From contig NZ_OMWA01000010.1 in assembly GCF_900314615.1 (NCBI RefSeq), positions 1 through 62,115 on the forward strand: a stretch of 62,115 bases of DNA, written 5' to 3'. Source of the stretch: an uncultured Methanobrevibacter sp. (GTDB lineage Archaea > Methanobacteriota > Methanobacteria > Methanobacteriales > Methanobacteriaceae). Position 1 is the first letter of the stretch. The number at the start of each line of letters is the position of its first letter. Shown piece by piece: positions 37,490-45,337 of this stretch. A model generated the notes under the pieces. The model saw only the letters and a program-made list of their open reading frames with translations. It ran no database searches and was not told the origin of the DNA. The translations under genes and the position numbers were made by a program.

Positions 37490-38770
37490 TTGTTAGATAT
37501 AAAATTATTCAGAGAAAATCCGGAAATAATCATAGACTCTGAAAAGAAAAGATTTAGAGATACTGAAAACGTAGAAAAGGTAATTGAATACGACACCTTA
37601 TGGAGAGAAGGTGAAAGAAAACTCAACTCTTTAAGATCAGAAAAAAATAAATTATCCAAATCATTCAAAAAAGCTAAAGAAGAAGGCAATTTTGAAGAAG
37701 TAGTCAAAAGATCCAAAGAAGTTGCCGCAGAAATCAAGGATTTGACTGCAAAAAACGCTGATTACTTAAAACTCAGAGACGACTACAGATATAAAGTCGG
37801 AAACATCATTGACGATGATGTTCCTATTTCAGACACTGAAGACGATAACGTAGTGGTAAGAACCTACGGTGAAATTCCAGAATACGATTTTGAGCTTTTA
37901 AACCATGTGGATTTAATCAACAAGATTGACGGAGCTGATCTGGAAACCGCAGCAAGCATCGCAGGAGCACGTTTCTACTATCTTAAAAGAGATATCCTGC
38001 ATTTAAACCTGGCATTGATTCAGTTTGCTTTATCTGAACTTGAAGGTGAAGGATATATTCCTATGCAGACACCGTTCTTTGTAAAAGGTGAAGTTGCAGC
38101 TGAAACATCAGAACTTGGTGAGTTTGAAGAAACATTGTACAAAGTTGAAAATGAGGATATGTATCTTATTGCAACTGCTGAACAGACCCTGGCGGCTCTT
38201 CACAGAAACGAAATCATTTCACCTGATGAACTGCCTTTAAGATACTGTGCACTGTCAACCTGCTTTAGAAAAGAAGCAGGATCACATGGAAAAGACACAT
38301 TAGGAATTTTCAGGGTTCACCAGTTCGAAAAAATCGAACAGTTCATATACTCTGCACCTGAAGACTCAAGAAACCAGCATGACCATCTTATGGAAGTTAC
38401 TGAAAGAATCTATCAGAAATTAGGTCTTCCATATCAGATAATAGCTATCGTATCATCAGCATTAAACGATAATGCAGCTATAAAATACGATTTGGAAGCA
38501 TGGTTCCCAGGTTCCGGTGCATTCAGGGAACTCGTTTCATGTACCAACTGTAAAGACTACCAGGCACGTAAAACAAAAACACGTGTTGGAAGAGCAGGTT
38601 CCGGAGATGCGCAAACATTGCATACTCTTAACAGTACAGCTATTGCAACAGAAAGGACAATGTGCTGTATTCTGGAAAACTATCAGCAGCCTGACGGCAG
38701 TGTTAAAGTTCCTGAAGTGTTAGTCCCTTACATGAACGGAAAAACTGTCATTGAAGCTAAAAAAGAATAA
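37490..38770 (+). CDS. serS: Seryl-tRNA synthetase (common bacterial/eukaryotic-like type)
   Basis: 426 residues. N-terminal coiled-coil arm (LNSLRSEKNKLSKSFKKAKEEG), class II motif 2 (CFRKEAGSHGKDTLGIFRVHQFEK) and motif 3 (LNSTAIATERTMCCILE) are intact; TAEQ serine loop present. Charges tRNA-Ser in the cytoplasm. It starts with TTG preceded by AGGGG; no in-frame ATG fits and the product begins with the canonical MLDIKLFRENPE. This is not the rare zinc-dependent SerRS known from several methanogens. Confidence 0.95.
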   Translation: MLDIKLFRENPEIIIDSEKKRFRDTENVEKVIEYDTLWREGERKLNSLRSEKNKLSKSFKKAKEEGNFEEVVKRSKEVAAEIKDLTAKNADYLKLRDDYRYKVGNIIDDDVPISDTEDDNVVVRTYGEIPEYDFELLNHVDLINKIDGADLETAASIAGARFYYLKRDILHLNLALIQFALSELEGEGYIPMQTPFFVKGEVAAETSELGEFEETLYKVENEDMYLIATAEQTLAALHRNEIISPDELPLRYCALSTCFRKEAGSHGKDTLGIFRVHQFEKIEQFIYSAPEDSRNQHDHLMEVTERIYQKLGLPYQIIAIVSSALNDNAAIKYDLEAWFPGSGAFRELVSCTNCKDYQARKTKTRVGRAGSGDAQTLHTLNSTAIATERTMCCILENYQQPDGSVKVPEVLVPYMNGKTVIEAKKE

Positions 38771-38778
38771 ATTTAAAC

Positions 38779-38795
38779 GGGGATGTAATATCTCC
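38779..38795 (+). terminator. Hairpin after serS
   Basis: GGGGAT pairs with ATCTCC (one G-T) across five bases, followed by an 8-base T-run. Confidence 0.5.
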
Positions 38796-38817
38796 ACAAT
38801 ATTTTTTTTAAATTTGA

Positions 38818-40536
38818 TTAAGCCGGAATATTGATGTATGCTCGGTTATATCCTAAAATTGGACTGTATTCTGCATTGCCGTTTATTGCACCTAATTGCT
38901 CGTTGTTTTCGTCAGTAATTGGATTTACTAATTTTCCTTCATAAGTTAAGGTAATGGTTATCACATTTTCGAGGTATGTGACGGTAACATCGACACTGTC
39001 AATTTCTTCATCTTTTAAGATATTATCACTAATTTTTTCAAGGGTTTCAAGGGTCTTCGGTGTTTTTTCCTTGAGCAACTTTTCTATTTCCGTTATGAAT
39101 TTCATTTTTTCTTCGTTGAAGTAATCTTCAGGGTCTTCTTGCCCTCGGATATATGTCCATGAAGCGGTATTTTTTTCTTTAAGTAGAAGAATTGAATTGA
39201 TTCTATCTTCATTATTTTTGCGATAAATCCATGCAAATGATGCATATAATACTAAAGGCACAACATCAGCCAATACAAGTGCATACCAGATTCCCACACC
39301 TCCAAACATTGATGTTAATATGTATCCTCCTGCAAATGCCATTATGAATTCCTCTAATAGGTTCATTACTGATGCAAGCCTGTTTTGTTCTATTGCCTGG
39401 GCATAGTTTGAAAGCAGCAGTGATAAACTTCTTCCGATAATGCCGACAGAGGTGATACGAAGTGCCGAACAGATTACCTCAAGTTCTGAGGGATCATCAA
39501 TGGTAAAAATAAATACAAAAATTTCCGGATACACTGCAAAAAGAATGCTTATTGGTATTGAAATAATGAGAACCTGCTTTAGGGACTTTTTAATAATGTA
39601 TGAAACTGCTTCATAATCCTTTTCTTTATAAAATACAGTAACGATTGGGCTCATGACCTTTGCAATTGCTGATAAAAACATATACACCACGGTTTCACTG
39701 TTGTCATAGACAAGATACGCCATTAAACCTGCGGTGCCTAAAAATTCTGAACAAAGAACTGTGTAAAAAAGGACTTTAACAGTTATGAAAATTCTAGAAA
39801 TCATTTCCGGTGTGTTCATTATGAACTCGTAAACGGTTTTATATATTTCTTTTATTTTAATTTTGTGGACCCAGTAGAATGAACGGTCTTCCTCGCGGAA
39901 ATATTTTGATATATAAACTGCTCCAAGACCATAACCTATTACGCTGCCCAGTGATGAGCCTTCAACACCCAAATTAAAGACTCCCATTAAAATAAGGCTT
40001 GTAACTAGGTTTGATATATTTGCAATCAGCAATGCTATGAAAGGCAATTTAGGATAACCGTCTGAACGCACGAAGTAACCTAATGTCAGTATATAACAGT
40101 TAAAAGGGAAATAAAAGACAAGAATGTTGAAATACACTAAAAATACTATATAAATAGTTTGTGCGGGACCATAAAGGGCCATGATTAACTCGTCTCCCAG
40201 AATTAGACTGACTATTATATAAATGATATTTGCTATCATCACGCCCCTAATTGAAGCGCTAAAGTAATAGTTTGCCTTTTCATCATCCTGATCTGATTTT
40301 GCCCTGAGTGCCAATAAGCTCCCACCTACACCAAATAGAGTGTATAAAACAGTTGAAAAGTAGATGAAAGGGCTGGCCAGATTTATTGCAGCAAGCAATG
40401 TTGAATCTGGTATGAAGAAACCTATGAGTGCAACATCTACGATGAAACATATCTTGTCCGAAAGCAGCATCAATAATGTTGGAAGCAACAGTTCTCTGTA
40501 TTTATGCTTTAAAAAATCAAAATTTCTGGTTAACAT
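38818..40536 (-). CDS. MATE-type efflux transporter with a C-terminal cytoplasmic extension
   Basis: 572 residues; MATE proteins are usually ~450. Twelve hydrophobic helices span ~15-440 with the MATE repeat pattern (PTLLMLLSDKICFIVDVALIG, ALIANISNLV...GVFNLGVEGSSLGSVIGYG). Residues ~455-572 are soluble, with a coiled segment (MKFITEIEKLLKEK) then VDVTVTYLENVITITLTYEGKL resembling a reduced anti-sigma/HATPase-like domain. Substrate unknown. GAGTGA ribosome site before ATG. Confidence 0.82.
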   Translation of the reverse strand: MLTRNFDFLKHKYRELLLPTLLMLLSDKICFIVDVALIGFFIPDSTLLAAINLASPFIYFSTVLYTLFGVGGSLLALRAKSDQDDEKANYYFSASIRGVMIANIIYIIVSLILGDELIMALYGPAQTIYIVFLVYFNILVFYFPFNCYILTLGYFVRSDGYPKLPFIALLIANISNLVTSLILMGVFNLGVEGSSLGSVIGYGLGAVYISKYFREEDRSFYWVHKIKIKEIYKTVYEFIMNTPEMISRIFITVKVLFYTVLCSEFLGTAGLMAYLVYDNSETVVYMFLSAIAKVMSPIVTVFYKEKDYEAVSYIIKKSLKQVLIISIPISILFAVYPEIFVFIFTIDDPSELEVICSALRITSVGIIGRSLSLLLSNYAQAIEQNRLASVMNLLEEFIMAFAGGYILTSMFGGVGIWYALVLADVVPLVLYASFAWIYRKNNEDRINSILLLKEKNTASWTYIRGQEDPEDYFNEEKMKFITEIEKLLKEKTPKTLETLEKISDNILKDEEIDSVDVTVTYLENVITITLTYEGKLVNPITDENNEQLGAINGNAEYSPILGYNRAYINIPA

Positions 40537-40890
40537 TTTTCACTCAGGTATTATTTTATGTATAATTAATATATTTGTTGATATTTTATTTAAAATATTA
40601 TTTTTTCATGTTAATTTTGTGGTGGTTTGTCTAAAAATTCGGGAATGCCTTGACTTCTGCAAGTCGAGGATGTATCGAAAAGTTGGCTATACTTTTGTTA
40701 ATTGTCTATTTAATTAGTTATTTTTTAAAATAGCTTGTTAAATAATGTATTTAGATGTAATTATATTGAAAAATAAGCGTTATGTGATACTTTTTTAAAA
40801 AAACAGTAAATTTAAAAATTAAAATTTAATTGCGGACAGTCAGAATATGTAAAAAAAGTTTATTTAAAAAATAAACTTTTTTTTAATTGT
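40537..40890. other. Intergenic region, 354 bp
   Basis: AT-rich spacer between two minus-strand genes. Besides the hairpin at 40648-40669 and the possible coding remnant it overlaps, nothing recognisable. Confidence 0.5.
40648..40669. other. GC-richer hairpin in the gap upstream of the MATE gene
   Basis: CCTTGACTT-CTGC-AAGTCGAGG forms nine pairs including one G-T, followed by a second weaker hairpin (AAAAGT/ACTTTT). Read on the minus strand it also codes IHPRLAEVKAFPNF-stop, so it may be the 3' remnant of a decayed gene. Confidence 0.35.
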
Positions 40891-41571
40891 CTACTCTGGT
40901 TTTGGTATGTATGGTATTATTGCTTCAGCAAGTTTGCTTACTGGCATAGTCTGTATCCATACTCTTCCAGGACCGGTCATTTTTGCAAAAAACAGTCCTT
41001 CTCCACCAAACATCATGTTTTTAACACCTTTTACCCTTTGAATATCAAAGTCCACAGTTTCATCGAGTGCGGCAACATGTCCGTTGTCGACAAGAAGTGT
41101 TTCACCAGGTGCTAATGTCTTTTCAATAACATCTCCGTCAATTTCTAAAAATACCATTCCCTTTCCGGAGAATTTTTGAAGAATAAATCCTTCACCTCCG
41201 AATAGACCTGCTCCGAGTTTCTTTTTGAAGTACATGTCAATCTCAACACTGTCTTCGGTTGCCAAAAATGAGCTTTTCTGACCGATTATTGACTGTGATC
41301 CGTCTAGTCTTATAGGAATAATTTTTCCAGGGAAGTATGACGCAAATCCTACTTCTTCACCATCTCTTTGTGCTGTAAAAAAGTTCATGAAAAGTGTATC
41401 TCCGGCCAATGCTCTTCCAAGACCTTTCAGAAGCCCTCCTCCTGTGTTGGTATCCATTTTGATTCCGGGAGTCATGTAAGCCATTGAACCACTGTCATCC
41501 TTCATTCTTTCTCCTTTTTTCAATTTGCATTTAACAAGTGGAAATGCTCCACCTATAATTTCGTATTCCAT
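40891..41571 (-). CDS. TIGR00266/AIM24 family protein
   Basis: 226 residues of all-beta pattern with repeated Gly-rich turns: GERMKDDSGSMAYM, GGGLLKGLGRALAGDTLFMNFF, GLFGGEGFILQKFSGKGMVFLE and MMFGGEGLFFAKMTGPGRVWIQTMP. These are the hallmarks of AIM24-like proteins, whose function is undefined in prokaryotes. AGGTGA ribosome site. Full length. Confidence 0.9.
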   Translation of the reverse strand: MEYEIIGGAFPLVKCKLKKGERMKDDSGSMAYMTPGIKMDTNTGGGLLKGLGRALAGDTLFMNFFTAQRDGEEVGFASYFPGKIIPIRLDGSQSIIGQKSSFLATEDSVEIDMYFKKKLGAGLFGGEGFILQKFSGKGMVFLEIDGDVIEKTLAPGETLLVDNGHVAALDETVDFDIQRVKGVKNMMFGGEGLFFAKMTGPGRVWIQTMPVSKLAEAIIPYIPKPE

Positions 41572-42198
41572 TTAATTCACCTAATTAACTTTTTATTACT
41601 TTATAGTTATAATGATATTGATTTGTTTAATTGTTATTAAAAATTTTTTACATTTTTAAATACTTTTTAATTCATCATGTTGTTTAAGTTATTTTTTTAA
41701 ATAATTATTTTTAAGGGAGTAATTTATTTTTTACTCATTAATATTTAGTTTAAATGCAGGCACTTACACTGCAGTTGCAAAATCCGAAAAAACAGACTTG
41801 TATTTGGCCAGTGAAGTTAATAAAATATTCACAGTCAATAAAGTATCAGAACCTATTGGTCCTTCATTGACAGTTGGTGCAGATGACATTAAATTTGGAG
41901 AAGATGCAGTTTTAGTCATTAAAACAAATTAATTAATGACTTCCAACAAAATATGTATTAGTAATCATGAGGTGTTGACATATTTGCTATTCAAGGCACT
42001 TATAGGTCATGTCTGTGATGATTTAATCTGAGGATTATCAATAAGGGTTTGATGAGTGATAATATAAGTGATGAGGTCTTTGAGGATAATCATTACCGAT
42101 TGATAAGACAAGTAAATAAGACCTTGGGTCTTTAAGACTATCAATTCGATTAGAATAATATATATCTGTCAAAAATAAATATTTAATCAGGTGTTATT
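41572..42198. other. Intergenic region, 627 bp, with gene debris
   Basis: Contains the adhesin remnant (41744-41932) and a 27-codon frame at 42052-42135 (MSDNISDEVFEDNHYRLIRQ...) without ribosome site, which might be the N-terminal scrap of a transposase. The rest is AT-rich with no recognisable content. Confidence 0.5.
41744..41932 (+). pseudogene. Remnant of an adhesin Ig-like repeat
   Basis: The frame reads LNAGTYTAVAKSEKTD, then IFTVNKVSEPIGPSLTVGAD and DIKFGEDAVLVIKTN-stop. NAGTYTA... and VNKV..SLTVGADDI match the repeat boundaries of the adhesin at 2-4303. It has no start codon, signal or downstream continuation, so it is a decayed fragment. Confidence 0.65.
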
Positions 42199-42834
42199 TT
42201 GAAGACTATAGTGATTAATGCAAGTCCGAGACGAAAGTGGAGCACTGCTGAAATTATGAAAGAGGCTGCAAAAGGGGCACAATCTGCTGGTGCTGAAGTG
42301 GAATACATTGATTTGTATAAACTCGATTTACATGGATGCATGAGCTGTCTTATATGTAAAAAAGCAGACAAGGAACCCTGCAAGTGTTACTGGAAGGACG
42401 ACCTGTCTCCGTTAATCGAAAGGATACTTGATGCCGATGCACTGCTTATAGGCTCTCCGATATACTTCGGCGAACCGACAAGCCATTACAGGGCACTGCT
42501 TGAAAGACTGATATTCTGCATACTGTCCTATGACGGTTTCGGTTCATATTTTGAGGGCAAAGTCAATGTGGGACTCTTTTTCACAATGAATGCTCCGAAG
42601 GAGTATTATGAAAAGTTCATGGTCAACTATATTGAATCATCAAGCCATGTATTCAACATGCTTAACGGTGAAGTTAAGATTTATCCTGTACTTGATACAT
42701 TGCAGGTCAGGGATTATTCAAAATACAGAATGGCCGCATTTGATGAGGAACACAAAAAAGAATATAGAAAAGCCCATTTTCCAACTGATTTGGAAAATGC
42801 ATTTAAAATAGGTGCTGAGCTAAGTAGGGAATAA
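42199..42834 (+). CDS. Iron-sulfur flavoprotein-like NAD(P)H-dependent oxidoreductase, paralog 1
   Basis: 211 residues of the flavodoxin-like FMN reductase group. FMN-phosphate loop INASPRRKWSTAE; compact cysteine motif C-x2-C-x2-C-x7-C-x-C near 49-63, like the [4Fe-4S] site of methanogen iron-sulfur flavoproteins; GSPIYFGEPTSHYRALLERL binds the flavin ring. Isf proteins reduce O2/H2O2 with ferredoxin electrons; that role here is inferred. TTG start supported by CAGGTG 6-8 bases upstream. First of three tandem copies. Confidence 0.82.
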   Translation: MKTIVINASPRRKWSTAEIMKEAAKGAQSAGAEVEYIDLYKLDLHGCMSCLICKKADKEPCKCYWKDDLSPLIERILDADALLIGSPIYFGEPTSHYRALLERLIFCILSYDGFGSYFEGKVNVGLFFTMNAPKEYYEKFMVNYIESSSHVFNMLNGEVKIYPVLDTLQVRDYSKYRMAAFDEEHKKEYRKAHFPTDLENAFKIGAELSRE

Positions 42835-42835
42835 T

Positions 42836-43474
42836 ATGAAAACAATAATAATCAATGCAAGTCCCAGAAAGAAATGGAATACTGCAGAAGTTCTGGATGC
42901 AGCAAGAAAAGGTGCCGAATCAGTAGGTGCTGAAACAGAATATGTCAATTTATATGATTTGGTTTTTAAGGGATGCAGGAGCTGTTTAATCTGTAAAAGA
43001 AAAGATAAAACCAAAGGAAAATGTTACTGGAGAGATGACCTTACACCACTTCTTGAAAAAATATATGAAGCTGATGCTTTAATCATAGGCTCACCGATTT
43101 ACTTTGGCCAGCCCACAAGCGAATTCAGGGCTCTTCTTGAAAGGCTGATCTTCTGTATCATGTCATATGACGACGGGTCAAGCTATTTTACGGGCAGGGT
43201 CAATGTAGGAATATTCTACACTATGAATGCACCGCTGGAATTCTATGAAGAGTCCATGAAAGACTCTCTTTCAAGCAATGAGTTTCTCTTCAAATACCTT
43301 AACGGTGAAGTAATTTCATATCCTGTCTGCGACACACTTCAGGTGCACAAATATTCAGAATACAATATGGCAGGCTTTTCACAGGAAGTAAAAGAAAAAC
43401 AGCTGATTTTACAGTTTCCAAATGATTTGGAAAAGGCATTTGAAATTGCAGCCGAACTAAGCAAGGGGAAATAA
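42836..43474 (+). CDS. Iron-sulfur flavoprotein-like oxidoreductase, paralog 2
   Basis: 212 residues, clearly homologous to its neighbours: INASPRKKWNTAE, C-x2-C-x2-C (GCRSCLICK) with a single later Cys (GKCYW), and GSPIYFGQPTSEFRALLERL. It starts one base after the previous stop, indicating translational coupling. The third-copy-type KSGKC spacing and the loss of the extra CKC cysteine show drift in the cluster site. Confidence 0.82.
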   Translation: MKTIIINASPRKKWNTAEVLDAARKGAESVGAETEYVNLYDLVFKGCRSCLICKRKDKTKGKCYWRDDLTPLLEKIYEADALIIGSPIYFGQPTSEFRALLERLIFCIMSYDDGSSYFTGRVNVGIFYTMNAPLEFYEESMKDSLSSNEFLFKYLNGEVISYPVCDTLQVHKYSEYNMAGFSQEVKEKQLILQFPNDLEKAFEIAAELSKGK

Positions 43475-44086
43475 ATGAAAACTATTGTAATTAATGCAGG
43501 TCCAAAAAGGAAAGGACCTACAGCAAAAATAATGAAATCCGCCGCTGAAGGTGCAGAATCAGTGGGTGCTGATGTGGAATATGTTGATTTGTATAAATTG
43601 GATTTGCATGGATGTATGGAATGTATGATATGCAAACGGGAAGGAAAGTCAGGTAAATGCTACTGGAAAGATGAGACATCACCTTTAATTGAAAGGATTC
43701 TGGCGAGTGATTGCCTTTTAATTGGTGTTCCCATATTTTTTACAGACCCCACCAGCCATTTCAGGGCTTTGATGGAGAGACTTATATTCTGCGTAGTTGA
43801 CTATGATGTCGGAATTGCTTTTAATGGAAAAATCAATGTAGGAATCTTTTATTCAATTAATTATTCTGAAAACTATTATGAAAAGCAGGTCCGTTCACAT
43901 CTTAAGATATCTGAAGATTTGTTTAAACTCTTCAATGGTGAAGTTGAATCCAATTATATTTCACACATTTCTGTAAGAGAATATAATCTTGCTGAATCTG
44001 GTGATGAAAGCATTAAAGCAAAAGAAGAAGAATTTGCAGCTGATTTAAAAAATGCTTTTGAAATTGGAGCTAAATTAAGCAGGTAA
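43475..44086 (+). CDS. Iron-sulfur flavoprotein-like oxidoreductase, paralog 3
   Basis: 203 residues. INAGPKRKGPTAK departs from the NASPR loop of the other two (Ser to Gly), the cysteine motif is GCMECMICKREGKSGKC, and the flavin segment is GVPIFFTDPTSHFRALMERL. It abuts paralog 2 with no gap. The most diverged copy; FMN binding may differ. Ends before a strong hairpin terminator. Confidence 0.8.
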   Translation: MKTIVINAGPKRKGPTAKIMKSAAEGAESVGADVEYVDLYKLDLHGCMECMICKREGKSGKCYWKDETSPLIERILASDCLLIGVPIFFTDPTSHFRALMERLIFCVVDYDVGIAFNGKINVGIFYSINYSENYYEKQVRSHLKISEDLFKLFNGEVESNYISHISVREYNLAESGDESIKAKEEEFAADLKNAFEIGAKLSR

Positions 44087-44096
44087 TATTTAAAGC

Positions 44097-44136
44097 TTTT
44101 TGAAGTGTGCATCTGTGCTTTTTTGCACTTCAAAAA
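44097..44136 (+). terminator. Long hairpin after the flavoprotein cluster
   Basis: TTTTTGAAGTG pairs perfectly with CACTTCAAAAA; a TGCA extends the stem toward the loop. Works in both directions. Confidence 0.65.
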
Positions 44137-44154
44137 ATCATATAAAAATTAAAA

Positions 44155-44193
44155 AACCAAGTAGTATTAGGATTTAATAATCCCGGCTTGGTT
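44155..44193. other. Nested hairpin in a convergent gap
   Basis: AACCAAG pairs with CTTGGTT and encloses GGATT-TAAT-AATCC. GGTTAAC (44190-44196) can alternatively pair with GTTAACC near 44262. Position between converging genes allows a bidirectional terminator or a short RNA. Confidence 0.4.
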
Positions 44194-44269
44194 AACGATA
44201 AAGTTTAAATGGTAATGGTTAGTATTTCGGTTGAATTGTATCTCTTTTTTTTGTATTGTTAACCGGGTC

Positions 44270-44758
44270 TTAATCTGACATAGTGAACAATATTCCTTCA
44301 ATAATCAGAATAATGCCGATTATTATTGCAAGATATACTGGCTGGTTACTTGCAAATGTTCCAAGAGCAATAGCCAGAATACCCATTAAAATGGATAATA
44401 TTGAAGAAAAGGCAGATGCTCTGTGATATCCGGAAATTAATGCACTTATTCCGCATACAATCATAATTATTCCAACAATATAGAACTGTATGCCGATTAA
44501 GAATGATAATGCATTAATGTAGAATATGAACAGGAATCCAAAGATTACCGCAATTATTCCAATAATCATAATAATAGTTGAAAAAATGCCTGCATTGGAT
44601 GACCTCATATTCCATCCCATGAATACTGTAGTTATTCCATAGAATAGTAAACTTAAACCTACAATTATGGATACGAGTTCACTGGAAAACATCGGGAAAA
44701 TAATGAAAATCAAACCTAAAATAATTGAAAACAATCCGAAATATCTGTTAACACTCAT
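44270..44758 (-). CDS. DUF308/HdeD-like membrane protein
   Basis: 162 residues with six hydrophobic helices arranged as three two-helix repeats (GLFSIILGLIFIIFP, IIMIIGIIAVIFGF, ILSILMGILAIALGTF). This is the DUF308 pattern; HdeD in enterobacteria is linked to acid tolerance, but archaeal roles are unknown. A strong GGAGGTGA ribosome site precedes ATG. Confidence 0.85.
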   Translation of the reverse strand: MSVNRYFGLFSIILGLIFIIFPMFSSELVSIIVGLSLLFYGITTVFMGWNMRSSNAGIFSTIIMIIGIIAVIFGFLFIFYINALSFLIGIQFYIVGIIMIVCGISALISGYHRASAFSSILSILMGILAIALGTFASNQPVYLAIIIGIILIIEGILFTMSD

Positions 44759-44788
44759 CTATTTCACCTCCATTAACTTAAGCTAATT

Positions 44789-44797
44789 TTTATATAT
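44789..44797 (+). promoter_or_regulatory. TATA box candidate of the nitroreductase gene
   Basis: TTTATATAT about 25 bp before ATG 44819, with no ribosome site between. Supports a leaderless transcript for the nitroreductase-malY pair. Confidence 0.5.
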
Positions 44798-44818
44798 GAT
44801 AAGATATTATTTAAAAAT

Positions 44819-45337
44819 ATGTCTGATTTTGAACAAATAATTAATACAAGAAGAAGCATTCGTGAATATGCTAAAAAGGATGTCAGCGATGAAGATATAT
44901 TAAAAATCATCAGGGCAGGAATGCAGGCACCAGGTTCAAGGCTTGGAGCTGAACCATGGGAGTTTGTAGTAGTCAAAAACAAGGAAACACTGGCTAAACT
45001 TGGTGAAATCAAACCGAGAGTTACAAATGCTCCTGTTGCAATTGTATTGGTGGCAAACATTGAAAGAGCATTCTATAAAACTGTCTGGCAACAGGATATG
45101 GGTGCGGCTGCAGAAAATATGCTTCTTGAAGCAGTCAATCTTGGATTAGGTGGTCTGTGGAATGGAGTAGCACCTGAAGAGGAAAGAATGGAAAAAATAG
45201 GTAAAATCATTGGAATAGATGATATAACCGAAACCAAACCTTATTGTATCATTACAATCGGTTATCCTGCCGAAGGCTGGGAAAACAAATTCATGGACAA
45301 GTTTGATGAAGAAAGGATTCACTATGAAAAATACTAG
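44819..45337 (+). CDS. Nitroreductase-family FMN oxidoreductase
   Basis: 172 residues. N-terminal RRSIREY (FMN phosphate contact), GMQAPGSRLGAEPWEFVVVKN, a central QQDMGAAAENMLLEAVNLGLGG and C-terminal ITIGYPAEGWE are the standard nitroreductase landmarks. Works as an FMN homodimer with NAD(P)H; natural substrate unknown. Overlaps the next start by 14 bases, so the two are coupled. Confidence 0.92.
   Translation: MSDFEQIINTRRSIREYAKKDVSDEDILKIIRAGMQAPGSRLGAEPWEFVVVKNKETLAKLGEIKPRVTNAPVAIVLVANIERAFYKTVWQQDMGAAAENMLLEAVNLGLGGLWNGVAPEEERMEKIGKIIGIDDITETKPYCIITIGYPAEGWENKFMDKFDEERIHYEKY

Noticed and set aside
42052..42135. 27-codon frame MSDNISDEVFEDNHYRLIRQ...
   Set aside because: No ribosome site, too short, and only a vague resemblance to a transposase N-terminus; listed only in the intergenic note.
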